A stretch of DNA of 12,813 nt from Acidobacteriota bacterium (GCA_003819755.1 RPQK01000130.1:1-12813), one strand, 5' to 3'. Shown: positions 1 through 6,709, counted from the stretch's first letter. The notes: a model not told the origin generated them from the sequence alone. Program-made: numbers and translations.

Positions 1-1716
1 AGGTCCGCCCAGGAGCTCGGAGCGCGCATTCTGCGCGGATACTCGGGTCTGGCCGATCAAGTCGACGGGTACGTCGAAAGCCGGGTGCTTGAAGCCAACA
101 CAAACCGTCAGGACTTTCTCAGAACGTTTGGTCTCTCGGCCTCGATTACCAAGCTTGAGACGGCCTTTGAGCGCATAGCCAGGCGGGAGATCGATCGTTC
201 GTTGCCGAGCTTTCCCCGCCCCCTGGTCGACTGGCTCGATACGATCCAGGTTGGTGCGCAACTGTCTTGGCGTTGGCAGGAGTGGGGCAACGAGTCGAGT
301 CGAAATGCGCTGGCCGTCCGTCTCTCTCAGATGGACCGAAGCCCCGGGAACCTCGAGTCGGAGATACGGGGCTGGCTTGAGGAGCTGAACGCCCTCAGTG
401 CGCTTTCAATGGAGGTTTTGAAGAACGTCGAGGCCCGAATCGGGTCGCTTCGCCAGGATCTCGATCAGGTGGCAGCCCGGATCGCCAACTGGGGCGAATG
501 GTTGGAGCGGCGGTCTACCAGCGGGCCCCTTCTCCAGAAAGGACCATCCTCCGATCAAGCCGAGAGCCTCGCGAAAGATTTCGACCGTCTGCAGGCAGAG
601 CAGCAGCGAGTCCTCGAGCAGGGGAGGAACCTCGCCCGGCACCTTGATCACCTGACCCAGGTCGAGGCCTACGTGAAGGAAACCTGGGGAAAACAGCACC
701 CCGGCCAGTGCCCGACCTGTGGCGCCGATCACGCGGACAAGGGCGGGGTTGCGGCTGTAATCGAATCCCTGCGGGAGCAGACGACAGCCGAACGCGACAG
801 GTTACGGGGCGAATACGCCGGTTTGAAAAGGCAGATCGACGAAGTGCAGAAGGGTCTGGCGGGGCTCGGTCAGGTTCAGTGCCCGGTGAACGCCGCGGAG
901 CAAGCTCGCCTTGCGGATGCGCTCCGGTGGCTGATCCCTGCGCAGGCGAACTTTAGCGAGTGGATTGCGGTCCGGTCGCAGCGCGAAGAACTGTTCGCCG
1001 TGATTGCAGCACTGAAGCAAGTTCCGGCTATCCCGGCAAGCGCCGATGTGGAAAGCGAGGCCGGGCGGGTGGCCAGGGAACTAACCTGGCAATTTCGGGA
1101 CGCCCGGCAGATGTTTGAGGCGCCGAGCAACTGGAAGCCGGTCAAGGAGAAACTGACGGCGCTGCTGGCGGACATCGTTAACCAGCATCTACCTCGCACG
1201 CTGGCTGCACTTTGGTCGGAGCTCTATCTGAACCTGACGCCGGCCCCCTGGTTGCTGCCCGAGCGCCCCTCGATCGACGTCAGCTCGAAACGCGGTGAAC
1301 AGAGGTCTACCCTGCAAGTGAAAGGACGGCTGGCCCGTTACATTCTGAACCAGTCGGAGGTCCACGTTCTCGGGCTTGGCTGGTTTTTCACCCGTTACCT
1401 GACTTATGGCCGGTTCTTGCACACGTGCCTGGTGTTCGACGACGCGGCTCACGAGTTGGACGAGGCGGCCTTCAGGGATCTCTGCAGATTGTGGGAGACT
1501 ATCGTTCGCTTGCATCGGGTGTACGCGCGCCCCCTCCATTTGATCATCATGCTGAATCAGGAGACGCGGGCGACGGAAGCGGCCCAGGCCACCGGCGGTA
1601 GTCTCTCCGTCCTCGGATGGTCGCCGGATCAGCAAGACTTGTGCCGCACCCGGGTGGCCACCGAAGATGTACTCCCCCCGCAACCCGTTTTTTTGTTTGA
1701 GAAGGCGGCATCGTAA
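1..1716 (+). CDS. SMC/Rad50-like zinc-hook ATPase, C-terminal portion (5' partial)
   Basis: The frame is open from the first base, so the N-terminal part with the Walker A loop lies left of the window; the GTG at 85 is internal. 571 codons are visible. Numbered from base 1, residues of roughly 110-380 are rich in Glu, Gln, Leu and Arg and look like a coiled coil. The coil is interrupted by a CPTCGA zinc-hook turn at Cys237/Cys240, the layout of Rad50 and SbcC. The C-terminal ATPase lobe follows: a signature-like LNQSE (449-453) and a Walker B LVFDD (Asp480/Asp481) with a D-loop-like HELDE. By family knowledge such proteins dimerise around ATP and act on DNA ends, chromosomes or invading DNA. 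Oddities are Asp where the catalytic Glu of Walker B is usual, LNQSE instead of LSGGE, and IIMLNQ where a switch His is expected. The partner (a nuclease or other subunit) is not in view, so the specific role is unknown. Fold assignment is fairly sure, function is not. Confidence 0.75.
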   Translation, partial: RSAQELGARILRGYSGLADQVDGYVESRVLEANTNRQDFLRTFGLSASITKLETAFERIARREIDRSLPSFPRPLVDWLDTIQVGAQLSWRWQEWGNESSRNALAVRLSQMDRSPGNLESEIRGWLEELNALSALSMEVLKNVEARIGSLRQDLDQVAARIANWGEWLERRSTSGPLLQKGPSSDQAESLAKDFDRLQAEQQRVLEQGRNLARHLDHLTQVEAYVKETWGKQHPGQCPTCGADHADKGGVAAVIESLREQTTAERDRLRGEYAGLKRQIDEVQKGLAGLGQVQCPVNAAEQARLADALRWLIPAQANFSEWIAVRSQREELFAVIAALKQVPAIPASADVESEAGRVARELTWQFRDARQMFEAPSNWKPVKEKLTALLADIVNQHLPRTLAALWSELYLNLTPAPWLLPERPSIDVSSKRGEQRSTLQVKGRLARYILNQSEVHVLGLGWFFTRYLTYGRFLHTCLVFDDAAHELDEAAFRDLCRLWETIVRLHRVYARPLHLIIMLNQETRATEAAQATGGSLSVLGWSPDQQDLCRTRVATEDVLPPQPVFLFEKAAS

Positions 1717-1759
1717 GGGGCGGCGCCGGTCAAGGCGCAACGTCGGAATCAGCCAAAAA

Positions 1760-1778
1760 TGCTACCATCGTTTCGAGG
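1760..1778 (+). promoter_or_regulatory. Possible extended -10 promoter and RBS of the aldo/keto reductase gene
   Basis: TGC followed by TACCAT (1760-1768) matches an extended -10 element (4 of 6 in the hexamer plus the TG). No good -35 is seen 17 bases upstream. GAGG at 1775-1778 sits six bases before the ATG at 1785 and is a plausible ribosome binding site. The predicted transcript start near 1775 would leave a very short leader, which lowers confidence in the promoter but not in the RBS. Confidence 0.3.
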
Positions 1779-1784
1779 TTAACC

Positions 1785-2810
1785 ATGGAAAGACGCGATT
1801 TCTTGAAGTTCGTGGGCGCGACCGCTGGGGCTGCCGCGCTCTCGCAGGCCGACATCCTTGCCGCTCTGGCTCCGGCGGCGATCCAGGAAACCGTGGCGGG
1901 TATGCCACGGCGAGTCCTCGGCCGGACGGGCCGCAGCGTCTCGATCATCGGCTTCCCGGGCTTGGCCCTCTCACAAAAGGAGTACGATCAGGCTCGCTGC
2001 ACGAAGGCCCTTCACGATGCCTTTGCGAACGGCCTCAACTATTTTGACGTGGCTCCAGCCTACGGCAGAGGCCTGTGTGAAACCCGAATGGGAATCGGTT
2101 TGCAGGGGCTTGACCGGACCCAGTACTTCCTTGCCTGCAAAACAAACAAGCGGGACAGAGAAGGCTCACTGCGAGAACTGGAACACTCGCTCACGGAGCT
2201 CAAGACGGACCACTTTGATCTCTACCAACTCCACCACCTGCGAACGCACGAGGAAGTCAAGCAAGTGCTCGGCCCCAAGGGGGCCCTCGAGACATTTGCA
2301 AAGGCCAGGGAACAGGGTAAGGTAAAGCATCTGGGATTTTCGGCTCACACAACCGTGGCGGCGTTGGAGGCGATGAAGGGATTTCAGTTCGACTCGGTCA
2401 TGTTCCCAATCAACTTCGTCGAGTTCTTCCTGCATGGATTCGGGAAAGAAGTGATGGAACTGGCCAACCAACAGGGTGCCGGACTCATTTCGATAAAACC
2501 GCTAAGTCACGGGAGCTGGCCGCAGGGCGCGGCGCGTCCCCGAGAGTGGTGGTACCGCTGCACTGAGACCGACCAGGAAGTGGCCCGGGCGATCCGATGG
2601 ACTCTATCACTGAAGGGACTGGTGGCCGGGATTCCGCCTTCCTGGCTGGACCTGGTTGAGAAAGCTATTAAAGCGGCAAAATCCTACCAACCGGCGACGG
2701 AGAATGACGTTGCCGAGTTGCGGCAACTGGCGTCCTCGTGCCTGCCGCTTTTCAACGAGGCCGAAGGGCAAGCGGAGCTGGACTACCCAAACTGCCCGTA
2801 TTCGGTGTGA
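1785..2810 (+). CDS. Tat-exported aldo/keto reductase
   Basis: 341 aa, a usual size for a member of the aldo/keto reductase (AKR) family. The first 30 residues form a twin-arginine signal (ERRDFLKF then an Ala-rich hydrophobic stretch), implying folded export to the periplasm, probably with bound cofactor. The AKR barrel starts at PRRVLGRTGRSVS (41-53). The family's catalytic tetrad can be placed: Asp88 and Tyr93 in YFDVAPAYG, Lys119 in LACKTNK, and His150 in DLYQLHH. The family reduces carbonyls with NAD(P)H; the substrate cannot be told. Many Tat-type AKRs of environmental bacteria carry a C-terminal ferredoxin-like cysteine cluster. This one ends at NCPYSV with no such cluster. ATG 1785 is supported by GAGG six bases upstream and by the signal peptide starting there. 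It stands alone, 68 bases after the ATPase gene, and a large palindrome begins two bases after its stop. A glycan-catabolic role beside the downstream sulfatase is inference. Confidence 0.88.
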   Translation: MERRDFLKFVGATAGAAALSQADILAALAPAAIQETVAGMPRRVLGRTGRSVSIIGFPGLALSQKEYDQARCTKALHDAFANGLNYFDVAPAYGRGLCETRMGIGLQGLDRTQYFLACKTNKRDREGSLRELEHSLTELKTDHFDLYQLHHLRTHEEVKQVLGPKGALETFAKAREQGKVKHLGFSAHTTVAALEAMKGFQFDSVMFPINFVEFFLHGFGKEVMELANQQGAGLISIKPLSHGSWPQGAARPREWWYRCTETDQEVARAIRWTLSLKGLVAGIPPSWLDLVEKAIKAAKSYQPATENDVAELRQLASSCLPLFNEAEGQAELDYPNCPYSV

Positions 2811-2812
2811 TC

Positions 2813-2973
2813 CGGCGGTTGATTGGCTCGCGAGCGAGACGGCCGGAGGAAAGGACCTCAAGGACCTCAAGGACCTCAAGGACTAAAAACTCATTAATCT
2901 CCTAATCCTTGAGGTCTTTGAGGTCCTTGAGGTCCTTTCCTCCGGTCGTCGCCCACGAGTCAATCAACCGCCG
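2813..2973. repeat. 161-base near-palindrome with an AAGGACCTC tandem-repeat core
   Basis: The left arm 2813-2882 and right arm 2906-2973 are inverted copies with 63 of 70 positions identical (five substitutions and a 2-base gap), around a 23-base AT-rich spacer. The inner part of each arm is a 9-base tandem repeat: AAGGACCTC at 2851, 2860 and 2869 plus a partial unit on the left; GAGGTCTTT, GAGGTCCTT, GAGGTCCTT at 2911-2937 on the right. The outer roughly 38 bases of each arm are not repetitive (CGGCGGTTGATTG at the left tip, its complement at the right tip). It starts two bases after the reductase stop. A run of nine T (2983-2991) follows ten bases after the right tip, so a terminator role for the reductase transcript is possible. 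No protein coding is evident inside. Confidence 0.9.
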
Positions 2974-2982
2974 CGCTTACTA

Positions 2983-3029
2983 TTTTTTTTTCCGCTTCTC
3001 TTGAACTGCCTCGCAGCACCCGGCACAAT
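2983..3029 (+). promoter_or_regulatory. Predicted promoter of the candidate small RNA
   Basis: TTGAAC (3001-3006) and CACAAT (3024-3029) are separated by exactly 17 bases. Each matches the sigma-70 consensus at four of six positions, including the key -10 A2 and T6. A nine-T tract (2983-2991) lies at about -54 to -46, where an UP element would be. The predicted start is near 3036-3037, which is exactly the first base of the hairpin below. This coincidence is the main support. Confidence 0.45.
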
Positions 3030-3036
3030 AGGAATT

Positions 3037-3132
3037 GGCCCCAAGAGACCAACGAAGCACCGGATACGAGTCCATTTGAAAGTCTGGACAAGGTCAGGTC
3101 GGTGTTCTAAAGGTTACTTGGGGCCTTTTTTT
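3037..3132 (+). ncRNA. Candidate small structured RNA ending in an intrinsic terminator
   Basis: About 96 bases that can fold end to end as one long hairpin. GGCCCCAAG (3037-3045) pairs with CTTGGGGCC (3117-3125). After one A-A mismatch the stem continues with GACC (3047-3050) pairing GGTT (3112-3115, one G-U). GAA (3054-3056) pairs TTC (3105-3107). CACCGG (3058-3063) pairs TCGGTG (3099-3104). GTCCA (3070-3074) pairs TGGAC (3085-3089) and closes a 10-base loop. The closing helix is followed directly by seven T, as in an intrinsic terminator. With the promoter placed just upstream this has the layout of an independent sRNA gene. It does not carry the GGAA tetraloop and GCAGC motif of bacterial SRP RNA, and I recognise no known family. 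Its 3' end is about ten bases from the stop codon of convergent exbD, so an antisense relation to that 3' end is possible. A plain long-loop terminator for the reductase is the alternative. Confidence 0.45.
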
Positions 3133-3141
3133 CCTGCTTCC

Positions 3142-3537
3142 TCAAATCAACCCGATATCCCCCGCCCCTGCTCCTTTCGCGATGTCAATGATCCGTGCGA
3201 CGTCACCGAACGGCAGTTCAGGAGGCGTTCCCTTGATGAAGATAGTCCGATCCGCCCGGGCATTCAAAATATCAAAGAGGGTCTTCCCCAGATCCGAGAA
3301 CAAGACAGGCTGAGTGTTGATGGCGATGTTCGCCTGCTGGTCAATCGAAACCACAATCGTGTCAAACCGGGTTTGCGGCGACACGATGGCGGGCTTGCCC
3401 GGGGCCCTTGTCCCCAGTTGAAACTGATTCGAGGGTTGGATCACCATGAAGATGATCAGCAACACGAGCAGGATGTCGATGTAGGGCGTGATGTTGATCG
3501 TGGCCTTCGGCCGAGGACGTTGATAGACGCTTCTCAT
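3142..3537 (-). CDS. exbD: ExbD/TolR-family proton-channel subunit
   Basis: 131 aa, the usual length for ExbD/TolR. A short basic cytoplasmic N-terminus (MRSVYQRPRPKATINITP) leads into a single membrane helix of about residues 19-34. The helix starts PYIDILLVLLIIF, with the conserved proton-conducting Asp at position 21. A small periplasmic domain follows to the C-terminus. By family knowledge ExbD works with the polytopic ExbB/TolQ to power TonB-dependent uptake or envelope work. No exbB or tonB is adjacent, so its partner must be encoded elsewhere. The start is secure: the ATG is preceded by a strong purine-rich AGGAGGAGGT. It is transcribed away from the sulfatase gene, whose start lies 140 bases off on the other strand. 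Sulfatase-rich genomes use TonB-dependent transporters for glycan fragments, which fits, but the pairing is inference. Confidence 0.92.
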   Translation of the reverse strand: MRSVYQRPRPKATINITPYIDILLVLLIIFMVIQPSNQFQLGTRAPGKPAIVSPQTRFDTIVVSIDQQANIAINTQPVLFSDLGKTLFDILNARADRTIFIKGTPPELPFGDVARIIDIAKGAGAGDIGLI

Positions 3538-3603
3538 ACCTCCTCCTCTACCAACTTTGACACCGCATTCGCCTTAATGTTCTCGATTCCCGGGACCGGC
3601 CTG

Positions 3604-3671
3604 CGGTTACCCGAAAACCGGTAGCTCTTCGCGGCCAATCTTGATATTGTGCGGCCAGTAACCGAAAGGAG
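3604..3671 (+). promoter_or_regulatory. Upstream region of the sulfatase gene: direct and inverted repeats plus RBS
   Basis: Two exact GCGGCCA copies start at 3631 and 3651, 20 bases apart (two helical turns). They flank a GATATT (3643-3648) that could be a weak -10. CGGTTAC (3604-3610) and GTAACCG (3658-3664) are inverted copies enclosing the same segment. AAGGAG (3666-3671), six bases before the ATG, is the ribosome binding site. The RBS is clear; the operator reading is tentative. Confidence 0.3.
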
Positions 3672-3677
3672 CGCAAC

Positions 3678-5108
3678 ATGGATCGGAGGGGATTTCTGAA
3701 GGCGGCCGGGATGGGCGCGGCAGGATTTGCATTGCCGCTCGATCGGCTGACGGCCGCACAGCGGGCCGCATCCGGGACACGACCCAACGTGTTGTTCATC
3801 GCGATTGACGATCTGAACCACTGGGTCGGATACCTGGGCCGGAACCGCCAGACCATTACTCCCCATATCGACAACCTGGCAAGCCGTGGTGTCTGGTTCT
3901 CGCGTGGCTATTGCCCTGCCCCTGTATGCAATGCTTCCCGCGCGGCACTCATGTCAGGCCTGCGCCCGAGCGCGACCGGGGTCTACGAAAACGACAACGA
4001 TTGGCGGACGGTCATCTCCGAGGACAAGATGCTGACCACCGCCTTTCGCAATGCCGGCTATTTTGTCTGCGGTTCGGGCAAGATTTATCACGAGGCTTTC
4101 ACGCGTCGCAGCGAGTGGGACGACTACCTCGAGAGACCGGGCGCCAACCCGGTTCCCAAAGGGACCGACGACGGAGTTGGAGGGATCAAGTTTGCCCCGC
4201 TTGACTGCAGTGACGAGGACATGCAGGACTACCGGATAGCGACCTACGGAATCGAGCAGCTGCAGAAGAAGCACGACAAGCCGTTCTTCCTGGCGGTTGG
4301 CATCAAAAAGCCCCACATGCCGTGGAACGTGCCGCGCAAGTACTACGACATGCATCCGCTGCAAACAATCGAGCTGCCGCCTTACCGCGAGGATGACATG
4401 AACGATATCCCGCCATCCGGCATACGGATGGCCCACCCGGAGACCGACCACGAGCCAATGCTCAAGTCGGGGCGCTGGAAGGAGGCCGTGCGTGCTTATT
4501 TGGCAACGATCACGTTCTGTGACGCCATGGTCGGTCGGTTACTGGAGGCCCTCGACAAATCAGAATACAAGGACAACACGATTGTCTGCTTCTGGAGCGA
4601 TCACGGCTGGCACCTCGGCGAGAAGCACCATTGGCGCAAGTTTAGCCTATGGGAGGAGGCCACGCGTGCCCCGATGATATGGGTTGTGCCCGGACTGACC
4701 AAGGCCGGCGTGCGATGCGATCGCACCGTCGATGACATGTGTATCTACCCCACGTTGACGGAACTGTGCGGCGTTCAGAAGCCCGCGCATGTCGACGGCC
4801 ACAGCATCAGGAAACTGCTGGCCGATCCCGCCGCCGCCTGGTCCACGCCGGCGATCACCACTTACGAGTTCATGAACCACGCGGTCCGGAGCGAAGGGTG
4901 GCGATACATCCGGTACGCGAACGGTGACGAGGAACTGTACGACGAGGCGAGGGACGAGTTCGAATGGGCGAACCTCGCCGGCAAGCCTGAGTACTCCGCG
5001 AAAAAGGCTGAGCTGGCCCGCTGGCTGCCAAAAAAGGATGCTCCCGACATCGGAGGGGTGCGCAGCCAGGGCGCCGAGGAAGGAATGCCGGTGATCGCTG
5101 ACCGCTGA
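3678..5108 (+). CDS. Tat-exported type I sulfatase, iduronate-2-sulfatase-like
   Basis: 476 aa, in the usual range for formylglycine sulfatases. A twin-arginine signal (DRRGFLKAAG plus an Ala/Gly-rich stretch, residues 1-30) sends it to the periplasm. The alkaline-phosphatase-type fold begins at RPNVLFIAIDD, with metal ligands Asp44/Asp45. The activation motif is CNASR, with Cys84 as the residue converted to formylglycine; this follows the CxAxR form of the rule. Further metal or sulfate ligands are seen at Asp308-His309 (SDHGWHLGEK) and His317/His318 in KHHWRKF. The run LWEEATRAPMIW is typical of the iduronate-2-sulfatase-like branch. It should hydrolyse a sulfate ester of a polysaccharide; the exact sugar cannot be read. 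It needs a formylglycine-generating enzyme, not present here. ATG 3678 is fixed by the RBS and by the signal peptide. It is followed after 32 bases by a stub of another Tat-signal gene and then the SGNH-DUF1080 gene in the same direction, suggesting one catabolic unit. Confidence 0.93.
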   Translation: MDRRGFLKAAGMGAAGFALPLDRLTAAQRAASGTRPNVLFIAIDDLNHWVGYLGRNRQTITPHIDNLASRGVWFSRGYCPAPVCNASRAALMSGLRPSATGVYENDNDWRTVISEDKMLTTAFRNAGYFVCGSGKIYHEAFTRRSEWDDYLERPGANPVPKGTDDGVGGIKFAPLDCSDEDMQDYRIATYGIEQLQKKHDKPFFLAVGIKKPHMPWNVPRKYYDMHPLQTIELPPYREDDMNDIPPSGIRMAHPETDHEPMLKSGRWKEAVRAYLATITFCDAMVGRLLEALDKSEYKDNTIVCFWSDHGWHLGEKHHWRKFSLWEEATRAPMIWVVPGLTKAGVRCDRTVDDMCIYPTLTELCGVQKPAHVDGHSIRKLLADPAAAWSTPAITTYEFMNHAVRSEGWRYIRYANGDEELYDEARDEFEWANLAGKPEYSAKKAELARWLPKKDAPDIGGVRSQGAEEGMPVIADR

Positions 5109-5205
5109 ATCGGGAGCCGCGACCGCCAAAAAGAGGACATATGGACCGTCGGGAATTCGTTTCTTACTCGCTGGCCGCCCCTGTCGCAAGCGGGCTTGCT
5201 CAGAG

Positions 5206-5240
5206 CTCTCGACAGGAACGGCGATGTGTTCCGTCGAGAG
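5206..5240 (+). repeat. Strong hairpin inside the Tat-gene stub
   Basis: CTCTCGAC (5206-5213), one bulged A, then GGAAC (5215-5219) pair with GTTCC (5228-5232) and GTCGAGAG (5233-5240). This gives 13 base pairs around an 8-base loop. No T-run follows, so it is not an ordinary intrinsic terminator. It marks the point where coding character of the stub ends. Confidence 0.7.
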
Positions 5241-5305
5241 ATCACGCTTGCCGCTCTCCAATCCAAACACATCATTCCAAACCCCTGACCCACCGCGTTT
5301 CGGAC

Positions 5306-5334
5306 TTGATCTCTCACACTGACCCACCCATCAT
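5306..5334 (+). promoter_or_regulatory. Weak promoter candidate directly before the SGNH-DUF1080 gene
   Basis: TTGATC (5306-5311) and CATCAT (5329-5334) lie 17 bases apart, each four of six to consensus. The predicted start would be at about 5341, one base before the ATG, giving a leaderless message. The gene has no clear Shine-Dalgarno (only TAGGT), which fits such a message, but hexamers of this quality occur by chance. Confidence 0.2.
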
Positions 5335-5341
5335 GTAGGTC

Positions 5342-6709
5342 ATGAATCGACTCAAAGCGCTTGTCGGCTGGATTCTCTTGGCCGTCTCCATCTCGATCGG
5401 CCTGGCCTATCAAAACACCGCCCCGGCTGTTCCTCAAGCCACCCGGTTCGAAATCCCGGAAACCGATGAAGGTTTGCCCGGTTCCGGTCCCATACGCCGG
5501 TACCAGTGGTTTCGAGATCTGTGGCGGACTCGACGGAGTGCGTGGGCCGGGCAGGTGCCCCAGGATCAAAATGCGCTCGTCTTCCTCGGAGACTCGATCA
5601 CCCAGGGATGGGGCGACCGGCTGGCCAGTGCTTTCCCCGGAGTGAAGGTTGCCAACCGGGGTATCAGTGGCGACACGACGCGCGGCATGTTGATTCGCTT
5701 GCAGGAAGACGTCCTTGCGCTCAACCCTCTTGGTGTCGTCATGCTGCTTGGGACCAACGACCTCGAGGAGCAGGCCTCGCCGGACACAATCGCCGCCAAT
5801 GTGAGGCTGATCATGGCGGCCTTCGAGAAACACAGAAAACAGATGCCGGTCGTTCTTTGCCTCGTTTTTCCCAGTTCAGCCACCAAGAAGCGGCCCGCCG
5901 ACAAGATTCGTGCAATCAACGAGCTGTATGAGAAAATGGCGCGGAACCATCCGACGGTCACGGTGCTCGACACCTGGTCCCTTTTTGCCAACGAGCAGGG
6001 TGACGCGAAGAGCGAGGAGTTTCCAGATCTGCTCCACCCGAACGACGCCGGCTATGTCAAATGGGCGGCAGCGCTGCGTCCCATACTCGCCACCCTCGGT
6101 TTCCTCGAAGCCCAGCCTGACCCCTTCGTCCCGGAGGCCGGCTTTAAAACTCTTTTCAATGGACGAGATCTGACCGGCTGGGGTTTTCGTCCGACCAGTC
6201 AGGCGGATATCGAGCTGCGCAACCGGTGGCAGGCGAGCGATCCGGAGGCCGCGGCCTGGCCGATCGTCACGAAATCATCGGATCTGTCCGGCCGCAATTC
6301 CTCGGAAGACGGGCGTTTCATAGCCCGGAACGGCCGGGTGGTTGTAACTGTCCCGGCGGAAGGACGCCGGATTCAGCAGATTTGGACGAAGCGCGAGTTC
6401 GGCAGAGACTTTGTTCTTAAGCTCGAATTTCGCGCCACGCCGAACGCCGACAGCGGTATCTACATTCGCGGACCGCAACTGCAATGTCGGGATTATGTGC
6501 TGGCCGGGCCCTATACCGGACTCAGGGCGTACAAGCCACAGGATTGGAATGAGATCGTCGTCACTGTAACCGGCACAACCGCCCGCGCTACCTGTAACGG
6601 CGAAGTGCTGGAAGAGGCGATGCCGGTTCCGAAATCGGGTCCGATCGGGCTCGAGGGTGATCGGGGACAGATGGAGTATCGGCGAATTCGGATAACGGAA
6701 TTGAGGTGA
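5342..6709 (+). CDS. Secreted SGNH/GDSL hydrolase fused to a DUF1080 (3-keto-disaccharide hydrolase-like) domain
   Basis: 455 aa. Residues 1-22 are a Sec-type signal (basic start, hydrophobic core ILLAVSISIGLA). Residues of about 75-255 form an SGNH-hydrolase domain: block I GDSITQGWG with nucleophile Ser85, block II around NRGISGDTT (105-113), block III GTND (137-140), and block V DLLHPND with Asp229 and His232. Residues 268-455 match the DUF1080/PF06439 fold, starting GFKTLFNGRDLTGW and including NADSGIYIRG (368-377). That family has been linked to 3-keto-glycoside hydrolysis and sugar binding. The SGNH part likely removes acyl groups from a glycan and the second domain binds or cleaves it. 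The gene follows the sulfatase and the stub in the same direction. Its last 122 bases overlap the aminotransferase gene on the other strand. Domain calls are secure, the substrate is not. Confidence 0.9.
   Translation: MNRLKALVGWILLAVSISIGLAYQNTAPAVPQATRFEIPETDEGLPGSGPIRRYQWFRDLWRTRRSAWAGQVPQDQNALVFLGDSITQGWGDRLASAFPGVKVANRGISGDTTRGMLIRLQEDVLALNPLGVVMLLGTNDLEEQASPDTIAANVRLIMAAFEKHRKQMPVVLCLVFPSSATKKRPADKIRAINELYEKMARNHPTVTVLDTWSLFANEQGDAKSEEFPDLLHPNDAGYVKWAAALRPILATLGFLEAQPDPFVPEAGFKTLFNGRDLTGWGFRPTSQADIELRNRWQASDPEAAAWPIVTKSSDLSGRNSSEDGRFIARNGRVVVTVPAEGRRIQQIWTKREFGRDFVLKLEFRATPNADSGIYIRGPQLQCRDYVLAGPYTGLRAYKPQDWNEIVVTVTGTTARATCNGEVLEEAMPVPKSGPIGLEGDRGQMEYRRIRITELR

Larger units (their letters stand above)
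5141..5338 (+). pseudogene. Remnant of a Tat-signal gene (N-terminal stub only)
   Basis: A purine-rich AAAAAGAGGA precedes an ATG and a convincing Tat signal of about 21 residues (DRREFVSYSLAAPVASG). The frame then continues to a stop at 5336-5338 as a Ser/His/Arg/Pro-rich peptide with no domain character, 65 aa in all. I read this as the start of a lost secreted enzyme whose body has been deleted. The breakpoint is near 5205, where a perfect-stemmed hairpin sits. The stub's stop is three bases before the next ATG, so it may still pass ribosomes on. A genuine 65-aa exported peptide is the less likely alternative. Confidence 0.5.

Noticed and set aside
2656..2886. Short frame ending in LKDLKDLKD
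   Set aside because: The repeat peptide is only a translation of the AAGGACCTC array, and the rest overlaps the reductase in another frame.
2851..2937. AAGGACCTC repeats as a CRISPR array
   Set aside because: The units are 9 bases in head-to-tail tandem with no spacers, and they are mirrored rather than repeated in one direction.
3037..3132. The hairpin RNA as bacterial SRP (4.5S) RNA
   Set aside because: Size, hairpin form and a GGTCAGGTC string are reminiscent, but the conserved apical GGAA loop and GCAGC partner strand are missing, and GGTCAGG lies on the 3' side of an internal loop.
3001..3624. Plus-strand frame of 207 codons over exbD
   Set aside because: Antisense to exbD, without family features; the minus-strand gene has a strong RBS and the conserved ExbD membrane helix.
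4862..5833. Long minus-strand reading frame (323 codons) across the sulfatase end and SGNH gene start
   Set aside because: It is antisense to two well-supported genes, crosses their junction, and shows no domain or composition of a real protein.
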